This document shows, piece after piece, positions 8,966 through 16,909 of a DNA stretch of 34,753 bases. Source of the stretch: Treponema sp. (GTDB taxonomy: Bacteria > Spirochaetota > Spirochaetia > Treponematales > Breznakiellaceae); NCBI GenBank assembly GCA_031265825.1, contig JAISCD010000095.1, positions 1 through 34,753 of the forward strand, read 5' to 3'. Position 1 is the first letter of the stretch. The number at the start of each line of letters is the position of its first letter. A program made the position numbers and the translations under genes. The notes beneath the pieces were generated by a model, which was not told where the DNA came from, made no database searches, and worked only from the letters and a program-made list of their open reading frames with translations.

Positions 8966-9093
8966 TGGTTTCATGTCTACTCCTTTTCAAAAAGCGATTA
9001 GATTCTATAGTATATAAGCCGCCTTGTCAAGAATAAAGCACGAAACGGCTTAGTTTACGCCTGTTACACCATGCGCGATGGACGATCACGCGG
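8966..9093 (-). repeat. 128-bp duplicated block: nucleotidyltransferase 5' end plus promoter
   Basis: Positions 8966-9093 repeat 8084-8211 with one mismatch (c at 8094, t at 8976). The copy holds the ribosome site, the ATG and the TTGACA/TAGAAT promoter of the nucleotidyltransferase. Only about five codons remain (M-K-P-N-F-F, then TAA), so it is a 5' gene remnant. The 882-bp spacing equals one barrel-gene unit, which points to unequal recombination. The copied promoter faces paralog 1. Confidence 0.9.
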
Positions 9094-9097
9094 GGTT

Positions 9098-9706
9098 TTA
9101 TTTGAATGCAAGTTTAAAGAATAGCATATAGGATAAACTTGTGTCGTTTTCAATTATATTCATCGTCAACGCGCCTCCTACAAGCCCGGTGAAACCCGTC
9201 ATAGTCGTGTCAAAGTCATAGGCGGCGGAAAGCCTGCCGCTAAAGCCCGCGTCTGAATCCTCTGTAATGTATTGATTGTTTTGGTTATACATTATACCTA
9301 TTCCACTCAGCCCTACATCAAGCCCAACTTGTAAGTACTTTTTACTTGGCAGGGGGTAATACCGTGCGCCAATGCCGTACGTGGCAATAATAATCATTGG
9401 ATTTTGGTTATTTTGCGTGTCAAAATAACTATCGCCAATGCCGGACATTGTTCCGACAAGGTACAAATCCTGCGTTAAAGCCCACCCGATTGTCAGAAAC
9501 TGAAGATCAGCAGTCGCGCGTGTATCCGTGGTTTCCTTAAAGTGGTCTGTTATCGCCTTCGTATCGCCATTAAAGTAACTGACGCCGCCAAAACCAAGAC
9601 CAACATCCACGTAAAGTCCTCTTCTCCTCTCCGTTCGCTCTTGCGCGAATACAAGAGAAGAAGAACCCAAAACCAAGATCAATCCAACCAAAAACAACCT
9701 TTTCAT
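9098..9706 (-). CDS. Outer-membrane beta-barrel protein, paralog 2
   Basis: This 202-aa sister of paralog 1 has the same signal peptide (VFAQ end), the same conserved blocks (YFNGDTKAITDHFKETTDTR; RYYPLPSKKYLQVGLDVGL) and the last strand MLFFKLAFK. Differences cluster at a few predicted loop or strand positions (for example SGIGDSYFDTQNNQNP and SGIGIMYNQNNQ), as expected for surface variation. AAGGGA precedes the ATG. The gene ends 58 bp before nothing recognisable except the 128-bp duplication at 8966-9093. No ligand can be assigned. Confidence 0.8.
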   Translation of the reverse strand: MKRLFLVGLILVLGSSSLVFAQERTERRRGLYVDVGLGFGGVSYFNGDTKAITDHFKETTDTRATADLQFLTIGWALTQDLYLVGTMSGIGDSYFDTQNNQNPMIIIATYGIGARYYPLPSKKYLQVGLDVGLSGIGIMYNQNNQYITEDSDAGFSGRLSAAYDFDTTMTGFTGLVGGALTMNIIENDTSLSYMLFFKLAFK

Positions 9707-9764
9707 AAAAATCCCTTCTTTACCCTTTATTTACCATGACACCAATACGCCCTCATCAAGGCTT

Positions 9765-10361
9765 CTATTTAAACGCGACTTTAAAGAACAGGGCGCACAA
9801 TAAACTCCTATCGTTTTCTATTATATTCATCGTCAACGCGCCTCCCAAAAGCCCGGTGAAACCTGTCATAGTTTTATCAAAGTCATAAGCGGCGGAGACT
9901 CTGCCACTAAAGCCCGCGTCTGAATCGTATTCATGGTCTTGATCATACAGTATATCCATTCGGTTTATTCCGACATCAAGCCCAAGTTGTAAATACTTCT
10001 TACTTGGCAGAGGGTAATACCGTGCGCCAACACCCCAGGTGATAATCGTTATTTGACTCTGGTTCATTTGTGCGTCGAAGTAGCCATCGCCAACAGTGGA
10101 CATCGTCCCGACAAGGTATATACTTTGCGTTAAAGCCCGCCCGATTGTTAAAAACTGAAGGTCAACAGTCGCGCGTGTATCCGTGGTTTCATTAAAGTGA
10201 TCCGCGGTCGCCTTCGTATCACCGTTAAAGTAACCCATGTCGCCAAGACCAAAACCGATGTCCACGTAAAGTCCCCTTGCCTTTTCTTTTTGCTCTCGTG
10301 CGGATACCAGAGAAAAAGAACCCAAAAACAAGATCAATCCAAACAAAAATAACCTTTTCAT
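9765..10361 (-). CDS. Outer-membrane beta-barrel protein, paralog 3
   Basis: This 198-aa paralog has signal peptide MKRLF...SLVSAR and the same barrel framework (YFNGDTKA, ATVDLQFLTIG, RYYPLPSKKYLQLGLDVG, ALFFKVAFK). It differs more than paralogs 1 and 2 do from each other and lacks the NQYIT loop, having EYDSD instead. The signal peptidase site reads VSA-R rather than VFA-Q. Only 58 bp separate it from paralog 2, so they may share a transcript. The ribosome site AAAGGGG is weaker than that of paralog 1. Confidence 0.78.
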   Translation of the reverse strand: MKRLFLFGLILFLGSFSLVSAREQKEKARGLYVDIGFGLGDMGYFNGDTKATADHFNETTDTRATVDLQFLTIGRALTQSIYLVGTMSTVGDGYFDAQMNQSQITIITWGVGARYYPLPSKKYLQLGLDVGINRMDILYDQDHEYDSDAGFSGRVSAAYDFDKTMTGFTGLLGGALTMNIIENDRSLLCALFFKVAFK

Positions 10362-10388
10362 AAAAACCCCTTTATACTTTTATGTCCC

Positions 10389-10404
10389 ATGGCGCAGGCG
10401 CCAT
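10389..10404. repeat. Perfect inverted repeat ATGGCGC-AG-GCGCCAT
   Basis: A 7-bp perfect inverted repeat with a 2-nt spacer lies 28 bp upstream of paralog 3's ATG. It could be an operator or a hairpin in the leader. It is followed at 10421-10440 by 20 bp identical to positions 8049-8068 inside the nucleotidyltransferase gene (CGGCTTCCCATGCCTGCCGC), a second remnant of that gene within the paralog array. Confidence 0.6.
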
Positions 10405-10467
10405 CACCAAGATTCAATAACGGCTTCCCATGCCTGCCGCAGTCGTCTACACGGATACAAGCGGCTT

Positions 10468-11067
10468 TCATTTAAACGCAAGTTTAAAGAAAAGAGCATA
10501 CGCTAAACTTGTATCGTTCTCAATTATATTCATCATCAACGATCCTCCCAAAAGCACGGTCAAACCCGTCATGGTCGTGTCAAAGTCACAAGCGACGGAA
10601 AGTCTGCCGCTCAAGCCCCCGTCTGAACTGTCTGGAATGTCTTGCATATAATACGTTGTAACCATTCGGCTTAGCCCTACATCAAGCCCAAGTTGCAAGT
10701 ACTTTTTACTTGGCAGGGGGTAATACCGTGCGCCAACGCCCCACAGGTTAATAGTTATTTGACTTCTGTGCAGTTGCGCGTCAGCATAATCATCATCAAC
10801 GGTGGACATTGCCCAGACAAGGTATACATCCTGCGTTAAAGCCCACCCGATTGCTAAAAGAAACGAGTCAGTAGTTTCACGACTTTTCGCAATGTTGTTA
10901 AAGTAATCTGCCTTCGCTTTAGTATCGCCGTTAAAATAACTGACGCCGCCGAGACCAAGACCAACATCCAAGTAAAGACCTCTTCTCCTTTCCGTTTGCT
11001 CTTGCGCGAATACAAGAGCAGAAGACCCAAAAAACAAGACCAAGCCAACCAAAAACAACCTTTTCAT
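10468..11067 (-). CDS. Outer-membrane beta-barrel protein, paralog 4
   Basis: This 199-aa protein is the first and most divergent copy in transcription order. The signal peptide ends ALVFAQ and the framework blocks (GLYLDVGLGLGGVSYFNGDT; RYYPLPSKKYLQLGLDVGLS; ALFFKLAFK) are kept. The segment after YFNGDTKA has changed to KADYFNNIAKSRETTDSFLL. A 21-bp tandem array (11121-11349) lies just upstream and may hold its promoter or operators. The ribosome site is poor (GGGG). Function is unknown; the family looks like treponemal small barrel proteins. Confidence 0.78.
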   Translation of the reverse strand: MKRLFLVGLVLFFGSSALVFAQEQTERRRGLYLDVGLGLGGVSYFNGDTKAKADYFNNIAKSRETTDSFLLAIGWALTQDVYLVWAMSTVDDDYADAQLHRSQITINLWGVGARYYPLPSKKYLQLGLDVGLSRMVTTYYMQDIPDSSDGGLSGRLSVACDFDTTMTGLTVLLGGSLMMNIIENDTSLAYALFFKLAFK

Positions 11068-11120
11068 AAAAACCCCGTAGTGTTTATTTCCGTCAATACA
11101 CTTTATAGCGCACGACTAAA

Positions 11121-11349
11121 CCTAATCTGAAGCAAACGAGTACTCGGATGAAGCAAATTAGTACTCGGACGGAACAGCCTAGTACTCGGACGAAGCAGAT
11201 TAGCACTCCGACAGAGTAAATTAGTACTCTGATGTAACAGACTAGTACTCGCGCAGAACAAACGAGTACTCGGACAGAACGGATTAGTACTTGGACGGGG
11301 TAAATTAGTACTCGGATGAAACAAAACAGTACTCGGATAGATGGCTTAA
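11121..11349. repeat. 21-bp tandem array (GTACTCGGAC type)
   Basis: Ten units of exactly 21 bp begin at 11140 and repeat GTACTCGGACRGAACARAYTA with scattered changes; one decayed unit precedes them (11121-11139). AGTACT is regenerated at most junctions. The array fills nearly the whole gap between paralog 4 and the polyprenyl synthase. A reading frame on the minus strand gives heptads such as RPSTNLL, but it has no ribosome site. The core ACTCGGAC is shared with the 21-bp array at 19433-19663. Confidence 0.85.
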
Positions 11350-11398
11350 TGTGGACGTCAGATACATACTTTCATTATTTAACAAGGTGAGATAATCC

Positions 11399-12373
11399 CT
11401 ACGTGTCCCGAATCAAAAGCCGTTTGGCGATTTTCTCAAGCGCCCGCTGTCCTTGTCCTTTGGGGAGGAGGCTGATCTCTCTCAAGGCGCGGTTCGTGTA
11501 GACTTCGGCGAATGAATACGCAACATCCACGCCCTTCGACGCCTTGACAAGGCTCATGATCTCATTGCCGTCTTCCACAGTAAAAGAAGGCTTGGAAAAC
11601 AACGCCTTCAACCCGCCCGTTTCGTCTCTGGAGACAGCCGCAATCAAAGGGAGGGTAACAAGTCCTTCTTTTATGTCGTTGCCCAAGGGTTTGCGGAGGG
11701 TGGAAGGATCGCCCGCGTAGTCCAGAATGTCATCGATGATCTGAAACGCCATACCGATGTTATAACCCGCACGACGGAGGCGCTCAGTCGTCTGACGCGC
11801 CGCCTTCGCTTCGTCTGCGCCGACATGACAGGCGAGTGTGAAGAGGATAGCCGATTTACCCATGATCTTTCGCAGATAACGCCGAAGCCCCAAGTCAGAT
11901 ACGAAGCGGCTGGCGTGTTGTTCGATCTCCATCGCGCACATACGGGACATAAGCCGCGCTAAATATACGGCGTTCTGCGGTGATGTATACTCCGCGGCGA
12001 GAAGAAAGCATTTTGATAAGAGATAATCGCCGATAAGAACCGCGTCTTGCTTGCCGAAACGGGCATGAACCGCGGGTAGCCCTCGTCGTAGGGGCGAGTC
12101 GTCTATCACATCATCGTGGATGAGCGTTGCTGTGTGAAGCATTTCGAGACAAGCCGCCAATTTGTAGTGCTTTTCTTGCTTTCTCCCGAAACCAGCCGCA
12201 ATGAGCAAGAGTCCTGGGCGGAGGAGTTTCCCGTTACCGTCAAATAATCCTGAGAGTCCTTCTTTGACAACGGGGTTTTGCGAAGCGCAAGTCTCCTCAA
12301 TGATAGCAGAAACTTTTTTAAGATCGCCTGCCGTTTCTGGGAAATCAGTCCAAAACGAGGGTTCGTGATTCAC
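11399..12373 (-). CDS. Polyprenyl diphosphate synthase
   Basis: This 324-aa enzyme extends an allylic diphosphate with isopentenyl diphosphate units, making the side chain of a quinone or another polyprenoid. The first aspartate-rich motif DDVID is at 87-91, within HDDVIDDSPLRRG; the second, DDILD, is at 214-218. GKLLRPGL near residue 48 is the usual substrate-binding stretch. The length fits trans-long-chain synthases (ispB/hepT type); product length cannot be read. The start is GTG at 12373 with GAGG 8 nt upstream. It follows the NDH-2 gene by 76 bp on the same strand, which supports a quinone role. Confidence 0.9.
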   Translation of the reverse strand: MNHEPSFWTDFPETAGDLKKVSAIIEETCASQNPVVKEGLSGLFDGNGKLLRPGLLLIAAGFGRKQEKHYKLAACLEMLHTATLIHDDVIDDSPLRRGLPAVHARFGKQDAVLIGDYLLSKCFLLAAEYTSPQNAVYLARLMSRMCAMEIEQHASRFVSDLGLRRYLRKIMGKSAILFTLACHVGADEAKAARQTTERLRRAGYNIGMAFQIIDDILDYAGDPSTLRKPLGNDIKEGLVTLPLIAAVSRDETGGLKALFSKPSFTVEDGNEIMSLVKASKGVDVAYSFAEVYTNRALREISLLPKGQGQRALEKIAKRLLIRDT

Positions 12374-12449
12374 GTTTATTCCTCAAGAGAGGGAGCGGAT
12401 TTCTCAACGCCGACAACGCCGATCAACCCGCTCTCCATTCTCTCATTTC

Positions 12450-14450
12450 CTATTTCTTTGATGGATTCCCGAAATAGAGATACAGTCTGCGCGCCAGCTT
12501 CGTACCATTCCACCACTTCTTAAAACAGGGAACGACCCAGCAATCAAGCCCGAAGGCGCGTCCGCCACCACCGAGGAACAGGAAACCCGCAAATATGAAC
12601 CAGAGTTTGTACCATTCAAACATACCCGTGAACGTGAACATGAGGCACATGACGATGGAGAAGGCAGCCGCCCACCACGTAAACAGACCGCCGATAAGAC
12701 AAAGCCCGATGCCCATCTCAAACAGAACCACGAAGAGCTGGAAGCCTTGGAAGGGGATGTAAGCCATGACGCCGTCCATGAAAGTCTCCCTAACCCAGGT
12801 CGCTATCGCGCCGTTGCTGTCAAAAATCGGCTTGGTGAAGTCCCAAATCGTCCCGAATTGAGACGCGCTCGTTGCTACGTCCGCACCCGCGCCGCTTGCC
12901 GCCGTCACGGCGGCTTCAGCCACGCCAGACGCCGCGCTTACCGCCTCCGCCGCGCCGCTCGCCGCTGTCGTAGCCGCGTCAGACGCCGCACTCACTACGT
13001 CCGCCGCGCCCGCCTGCGTTACCCACGGTGAGAACATCCACCCGGATTTGGTGCCTGTCGCCCACGCCAGCCAGCCTTCTCCTATCTTGTTGACGCCTTC
13101 AAACACCCACATGAGTCCCAGCCAGAGGCGCAGAGGCAGGAGCCAGTACCCCCGCGTCTTGTATGCGCCAAAGCCGCGGACAAACGAGCGCTGGTCCTTC
13201 CTATCCAAGAATTCGTGTTTAATGTATTCCCAACATTGGTTGATGCCCGCTACCCCGATGAGGTAATGCAGATTCACGAAATGCTTCATTGCCTGAGCGA
13301 AGATGCCGGACATTTTTATGTTCATGGCGTTTGAAACCGCGTATTTACCGCCCACGCTCACCATGAAGCCATGGTAATCGGACTTGAACTTCTTATGCGG
13401 GTATTTCTCGCTTTTTTCAATGTCCGCGATGATGTTTTCAGCCGCGCAGATGCCTGTTTGCAAAGCGGTTTCCACGATTTGCGGCAGAGGCTTTTCGCCT
13501 TCGATAAACCAGAGGTTGTCGCCAACCGGGAATACGTCCGGGTAATCAACCGAGCGCATTTCACTCGTGACCAATAATCGTCCACGCCGATTGCGTTTAC
13601 CAGCCTCTGGGTTTTTGCCAAAGGGACCAGTCGATAGCCCAAGCGAGTCCGCGAATTGATTACCACTGACACCCGCCGTCCAGATGAAGGTGTTTGTTTG
13701 TATGGATTCACCTGTCTTCAATTGCACAACGCCCGGTTCCGCGCCTGTGATAGCCGTACCGGTGAGTAGTTCCACGTCATGTTTCTTCAGATAAGCCGCG
13801 ATTTTATCTCGCAAGTCCTCCTCGAAGAAGGGAAGGATGCTCGACATCGCTTCGATAATGACGATACGGACGTCTTTCGGGTCAATGAGCCACTTTGCGG
13901 ACATAGCGTCCCGCCATTCGAGCAGTTCGCCCGCCATTTCCACGCCGGTAAAGCCTGCGCCCGCGACGACGAAAGTCAACATCTTCCTGCGTTTTTCTCG
14001 ATTCGGCTCCGCAACGGCTTTTTCAAAAATATCGTCAACGTGAAACCGTAGTTTCATGGCGTCGTCAAAAGACCAAAGAGTGAAACAGTTCTCTTTTATG
14101 CCCGGAATACCGAAAAACTCCGGTTCCGCGCCCGCGCCCAACACAAGGTAGTCGTAAGGATAGACCGTAGTCTCAGACTTCGCCTCTTTTTTGGCGAAGT
14201 CAATAGAGACGATAGCGTCCATCTCCACTTGAACCTTTGAAACGCCGAAAACTTTTGCGTAAGGAATACGTACCGAGTCTGGCTCCACGCGATGTCCCGC
14301 GACCTCGTGAAGTTCCGTCATCAAGGTATGGAACGGGCGCTTATCAATCAATGTAATAGACGCCTCGCCATCTTTCTTGAAGTGCTTTGCTAGTTTTTTT
14401 GCCGCGGCGATACCAGCATACCCACCGCCAATAATAAGAATGTTCTTCAT
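12450..14450 (-). CDS. ndh: Type II NADH:quinone oxidoreductase fused to a DoxX-like membrane domain
   Basis: Residues 1 to about 420 are an NDH-2-type FAD enzyme: FAD-binding GGGYAGIAAAKKL (8-20), NAD-binding GAGFTGVEMAGEL (near 166-178), PVGDNLWF, and the late PQIVETALQTG stretch near the flavin. It would pass electrons from NADH to quinone without pumping protons. Residues about 435-666 form a DoxX-like part with four predicted membrane helices (LPLRLWLGLMWVFEG; FQLFVVLFEMGIGLCLIGG). Between the first and second helices lies an unusual Ala/Ser-rich insert (about 477-527) with AASGxAEAVSAAS repeats. AGGAG precedes the ATG, and a palindrome pair lies just upstream. It is probably co-transcribed with the polyprenyl synthase. 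Confidence 0.88.
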   Translation of the reverse strand: MKNILIIGGGYAGIAAAKKLAKHFKKDGEASITLIDKRPFHTLMTELHEVAGHRVEPDSVRIPYAKVFGVSKVQVEMDAIVSIDFAKKEAKSETTVYPYDYLVLGAGAEPEFFGIPGIKENCFTLWSFDDAMKLRFHVDDIFEKAVAEPNREKRRKMLTFVVAGAGFTGVEMAGELLEWRDAMSAKWLIDPKDVRIVIIEAMSSILPFFEEDLRDKIAAYLKKHDVELLTGTAITGAEPGVVQLKTGESIQTNTFIWTAGVSGNQFADSLGLSTGPFGKNPEAGKRNRRGRLLVTSEMRSVDYPDVFPVGDNLWFIEGEKPLPQIVETALQTGICAAENIIADIEKSEKYPHKKFKSDYHGFMVSVGGKYAVSNAMNIKMSGIFAQAMKHFVNLHYLIGVAGINQCWEYIKHEFLDRKDQRSFVRGFGAYKTRGYWLLPLRLWLGLMWVFEGVNKIGEGWLAWATGTKSGWMFSPWVTQAGAADVVSAASDAATTAASGAAEAVSAASGVAEAAVTAASGAGADVATSASQFGTIWDFTKPIFDSNGAIATWVRETFMDGVMAYIPFQGFQLFVVLFEMGIGLCLIGGLFTWWAAAFSIVMCLMFTFTGMFEWYKLWFIFAGFLFLGGGGRAFGLDCWVVPCFKKWWNGTKLARRLYLYFGNPSKK

Positions 14451-14463
14451 AACCTCTCCTAAT

Positions 14464-14520
14464 AATAACGATCGTTATTCAGAAAGTTTTGCGATGAATT
14501 TCCAAATAACGCCTATTATT
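14464..14520. promoter_or_regulatory. Candidate operator pair upstream of ndh
   Basis: AATAACGATCGTTATT (14464-14479) is a perfect 16-bp palindrome beginning 14 bp upstream of the ndh ATG. AATAACGCCTATTATT (14505-14520) is an imperfect second copy, 41 bp away (about four helical turns). The arrangement looks like tandem binding sites for a dimeric regulator. It does not match the Rex, FNR or Fur consensus as I know them. Confidence 0.5.
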
Positions 14521-14770
14521 CACTATTCAATCTCAAACTTGTTAATTACCCCGACGAACAAGCGTCAAGGGACTGTCCTTAACCAGCTCTAGAGACTTCC
14601 GCCTCGCCCTCTTCGTTATTGTTTTGCAATCATTACATTTTTGACTCGTATATCAAGGATAATCGCGTTTTTAATTTCACCGATATTGCTTCCCAAGACA
14701 TTATCATACTATATATTCTAAAGAATAGCAATACAGTCTTGTAAGATAATTTTCTAGGCGAGGCGACAGA

Positions 14771-14993
14771 TGTCTGACACCAAGCAGAGTTAAACAAGAT
14801 TCATTTATCGATAAAGCCGGGTAAAGACGGCACTTTATCGGAAATAATGCAACGGATAAAGGGCAATTTCGCTAAGGCGTGGAACAAGGCGCAGGGGCGG
14901 AAGGGACACGTATGGGGGAACGGTTTTATGCCTGTGCGAGCTTGGCGTTTACGGCGATATTTGTTATTATTTAAGAACACAATTATCCCTTAA
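14771..14993 (+). pseudogene. Y1 (REP-associated) tyrosine transposase relic abutting a GTGTCTGACAC palindrome
   Basis: A 71-codon frame (14778-14993) reads NKIHLSIKPGKDGTLSEIMQ, then RIKGNFAKAWN and GRKGHVWGNGF. This is the middle of a Y1_Tnp/RAYT transposase: NHIHLL..., LSxIMQxIKGxFAxxxN and GHVWGxRF. The first histidine of the catalytic HUH pair is replaced (NKIH), the N-terminal third is missing, the catalytic tyrosine helix is not seen, and the frame degenerates after GHVWG. An in-frame TGA lies within the palindrome TGTCTGACACC (14771-14781), exactly where the intact part ends. Positions 14521-14770 hold nothing I recognise. Confidence 0.75.
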
Positions 14994-15071
14994 GCTACTT
15001 TTTGCATTCAAGTCATCAAAGAAGTAAATATAAAAACGTGGGTTTTGTGTTTAAAACTCAAGGAGGAAATT

Positions 15072-16040
15072 TTGAAAAGATTGAGAATCTTCTTATTATT
15101 CGTGGTTCTTTTAATGAACTGCAAAGCGGAAAAGCAAGCGACTGCGGTTGGCGTATTTGTACCCGGTGTTATGGCGGGCAGTCCCATCTATGAAATGATG
15201 GCGCAAGGCGTTCAAAAGGCGTGCGTTGAAAAGGATATACCCGTTACGGTTGTGGAAGCCGGCTATAATCAGGCGGAATGGGAATCATCCTTAACGTCAA
15301 TGTCTGCGACCGGGAAATACGCGCTTATCGTATCGTCAAACCCCTCGCTCCCCGACATCGTAACGTCTATATCCGCAAAGTTCCCAAAACAAAAATTCCT
15401 TTTGCTTGACGGAGAACTTGTCGGTAATCCCTCTGTCTATACCCTGCGCTACGACCAGCAGGAACAGTTCTTCATGGCGGGTTCCATCGCGGGCTTGGTA
15501 ACCGTGGAACGCGGAGGGGAAAAGAAGGTCGGACTTTTGGCTGGACAGGAGTACCCGGCGATGAATGAAACTATTCTCCCCGCGTATCTTGAAGGGGCAA
15601 GGGCGGTTGACCCTGACTTCAGCGTTGACTTTCGCGTGCTGGGTAATTGGTTTGACGCGGGGAAAGCGGCTGAAATCGCTGTGGATATGATTAACCGCGG
15701 CGTCTATGTCATCCTGTGCGTGGCGGGCGGCGCGAATGAAGGCGTTGTGCAGGCGGCGGCTGAACGCGGCGCAAAGGTAGTCTGGGCCGATACCAATGGT
15801 TACGGCATCCGACCGGGCGTTGTTGTTGGAAGTTCCGTCATTCATCAGGACAAAGCGGCTTATGAGAAGACTCGTCTCTTCTTGGAAGGCGATCTACCCT
15901 TCGGTAAGGCGGAAACGGTCGGCGTGAAAGAAGGATACGTCGAATTCGTGCAGAACGACCCTAATTATATCGACGCTGTAAGTGAGACGGTTCGCGCAAA
16001 GCAGATGGAAATAGTGGAAGAGCGGTTGAATAATAGGTAA
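15072..16040 (+). CDS. BMP-family nucleoside-binding lipoprotein (PnrA/TmpC-like)
   Basis: This 322-aa substrate-binding lipoprotein of an ABC importer probably takes up purine nucleosides, as PnrA (TP0319) of T. pallidum does. Start: TTG at 15072 with AAGGAGG 6 nt upstream; no ATG is available in this frame nearby. The signal peptide ends in the relaxed spirochaetal lipobox LLMNC. BMP landmarks are GVFVPGVMAGSPIYEMMAQG, a LLDGE strand, QEQFFMAGSIAG, VGLLAG, DPDFSVDFRVLGNWFDAGKA and VVGSSVIHQDKAAYE. The next gene encodes a cognate permease; no ATPase is in the window. Confidence 0.87.
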   Translation: MKRLRIFLLFVVLLMNCKAEKQATAVGVFVPGVMAGSPIYEMMAQGVQKACVEKDIPVTVVEAGYNQAEWESSLTSMSATGKYALIVSSNPSLPDIVTSISAKFPKQKFLLLDGELVGNPSVYTLRYDQQEQFFMAGSIAGLVTVERGGEKKVGLLAGQEYPAMNETILPAYLEGARAVDPDFSVDFRVLGNWFDAGKAAEIAVDMINRGVYVILCVAGGANEGVVQAAAERGAKVVWADTNGYGIRPGVVVGSSVIHQDKAAYEKTRLFLEGDLPFGKAETVGVKEGYVEFVQNDPNYIDAVSETVRAKQMEIVEERLNNR

Positions 16041-16072
16041 CCGTTCGGGAAAGCCGAATCTATTCTTTTCAC

Positions 16073-16909
16073 ATGACCGTAATCCTTGGCGTAGCCGTTT
16101 CGATAACTCCCCTCCTCTTTGCGTCTCTGGGCGCGCTTTTGACGGAATTCGCGGGCGTTCTTGGTATATTTATCGAGGGCTTTATAAACCTAGGCGCGTT
16201 TCTCTCCTATTTTTTCATGGTAAAGACAGGTTCTATACTCATAGCGAGTTGTTTGACGGCTCTCCTCTGCGGGGGCGCGGGCTGGGTGTTAGCGCGTTTT
16301 GTCGCGGTTAGTGGGGCGAATCCTTTTATCGTTGGGCTTGCGGTGAATCTCGCGGCGGACGGGCTAACATCTGCGCTTTCCCATGCGTGGTTTGGGACGC
16401 GGGGGGCGTTACGGGCTACCGCAGGCTTGGGCGCGGCGGGGTCTCTGCCGTTTTTCGCGTGTATAGCTGTCGGGTGTTTTGCGGTCGCATGGTTCGTAGT
16501 TTATCGGACGCGGATAGGGCTACGGCTTCGCGTCGTTGGGGTTTCCGCGGGGTTCGCGCGGGAGCGGGGACTTGACGCGCCGCGGTTTGTGGAAGGCGCG
16601 TGGGCGGTTGCCGCGGTATTTGCTGCGCTTGCCGGTGCGTGCCTCACGTTCAGAGTGGGCGCCTATACGCCGAGCGGGGCGGGGGGGCGAGGGTGGATAG
16701 CTCTCGCCGCGGTTTTTCTGGGTTTCAGGCGTGTCTGGGGAACTGCGCTTGCGGCGTTGGCGTTTGCGCTTGCGGAGCGTGCGGGTATAATGGCGCAGGG
16801 TTTGAGTGTCTTGCCAGCGACCGCACTCTTGGGCTTGCCTTCTCTGCTGGCTTTTCTGTTCTACGTGTTGTCTTGCGTCCTAAGGAAGGGACACCCTTCG
16901 GGTGTTTAA
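16073..16909 (+). CDS. ABC transporter permease, YufQ/PnrE-like (BPD_transp_2)
   Basis: This 278-aa polytopic inner-membrane protein has about eight hydrophobic segments. LLTEFAGVLGIFIEGFINLGAF matches (in parts) the LxExxGxxNIGxEGxMxxGAF signature of branched-chain/nucleoside permeases; NPFIVGLAVNLAADGLTS is the second family block. It lies 33 bp after the nucleoside-binding lipoprotein, as in the YufN-PQ/PnrA-E systems, but the ATPase and partner permease are absent here. The C-terminus HPSGV-stop is written by the hairpin-tail repeat (CACCCTTCGGGTGTTTAA), so the tail is probably truncated or replaced. No good ribosome site precedes the ATG. Confidence 0.83.
   Translation: MTVILGVAVSITPLLFASLGALLTEFAGVLGIFIEGFINLGAFLSYFFMVKTGSILIASCLTALLCGGAGWVLARFVAVSGANPFIVGLAVNLAADGLTSALSHAWFGTRGALRATAGLGAAGSLPFFACIAVGCFAVAWFVVYRTRIGLRLRVVGVSAGFARERGLDAPRFVEGAWAVAAVFAALAGACLTFRVGAYTPSGAGGRGWIALAAVFLGFRRVWGTALAALAFALAERAGIMAQGLSVLPATALLGLPSLLAFLFYVLSCVLRKGHPSGV

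Noticed and set aside
11103-11324. Coding sequence on the minus strand of the first 21-bp array (PSTNLL heptads)
   Set aside because: There is no ribosome site and no conserved flank, and the frame exists because 21 is divisible by three.
12747-13031. Arg-rich plus-strand frame of 94 codons opposite the NDH-2 fusion
   Set aside because: It is the antisense shadow of the Ala-rich insert, where high GC removes stops.
15002-15193. Separate small gene starting at 15002
   Set aside because: It overlaps the start of the nucleoside-binding lipoprotein in another frame and has no ribosome site; the TTG at 15072 with AAGGAGG explains the region.
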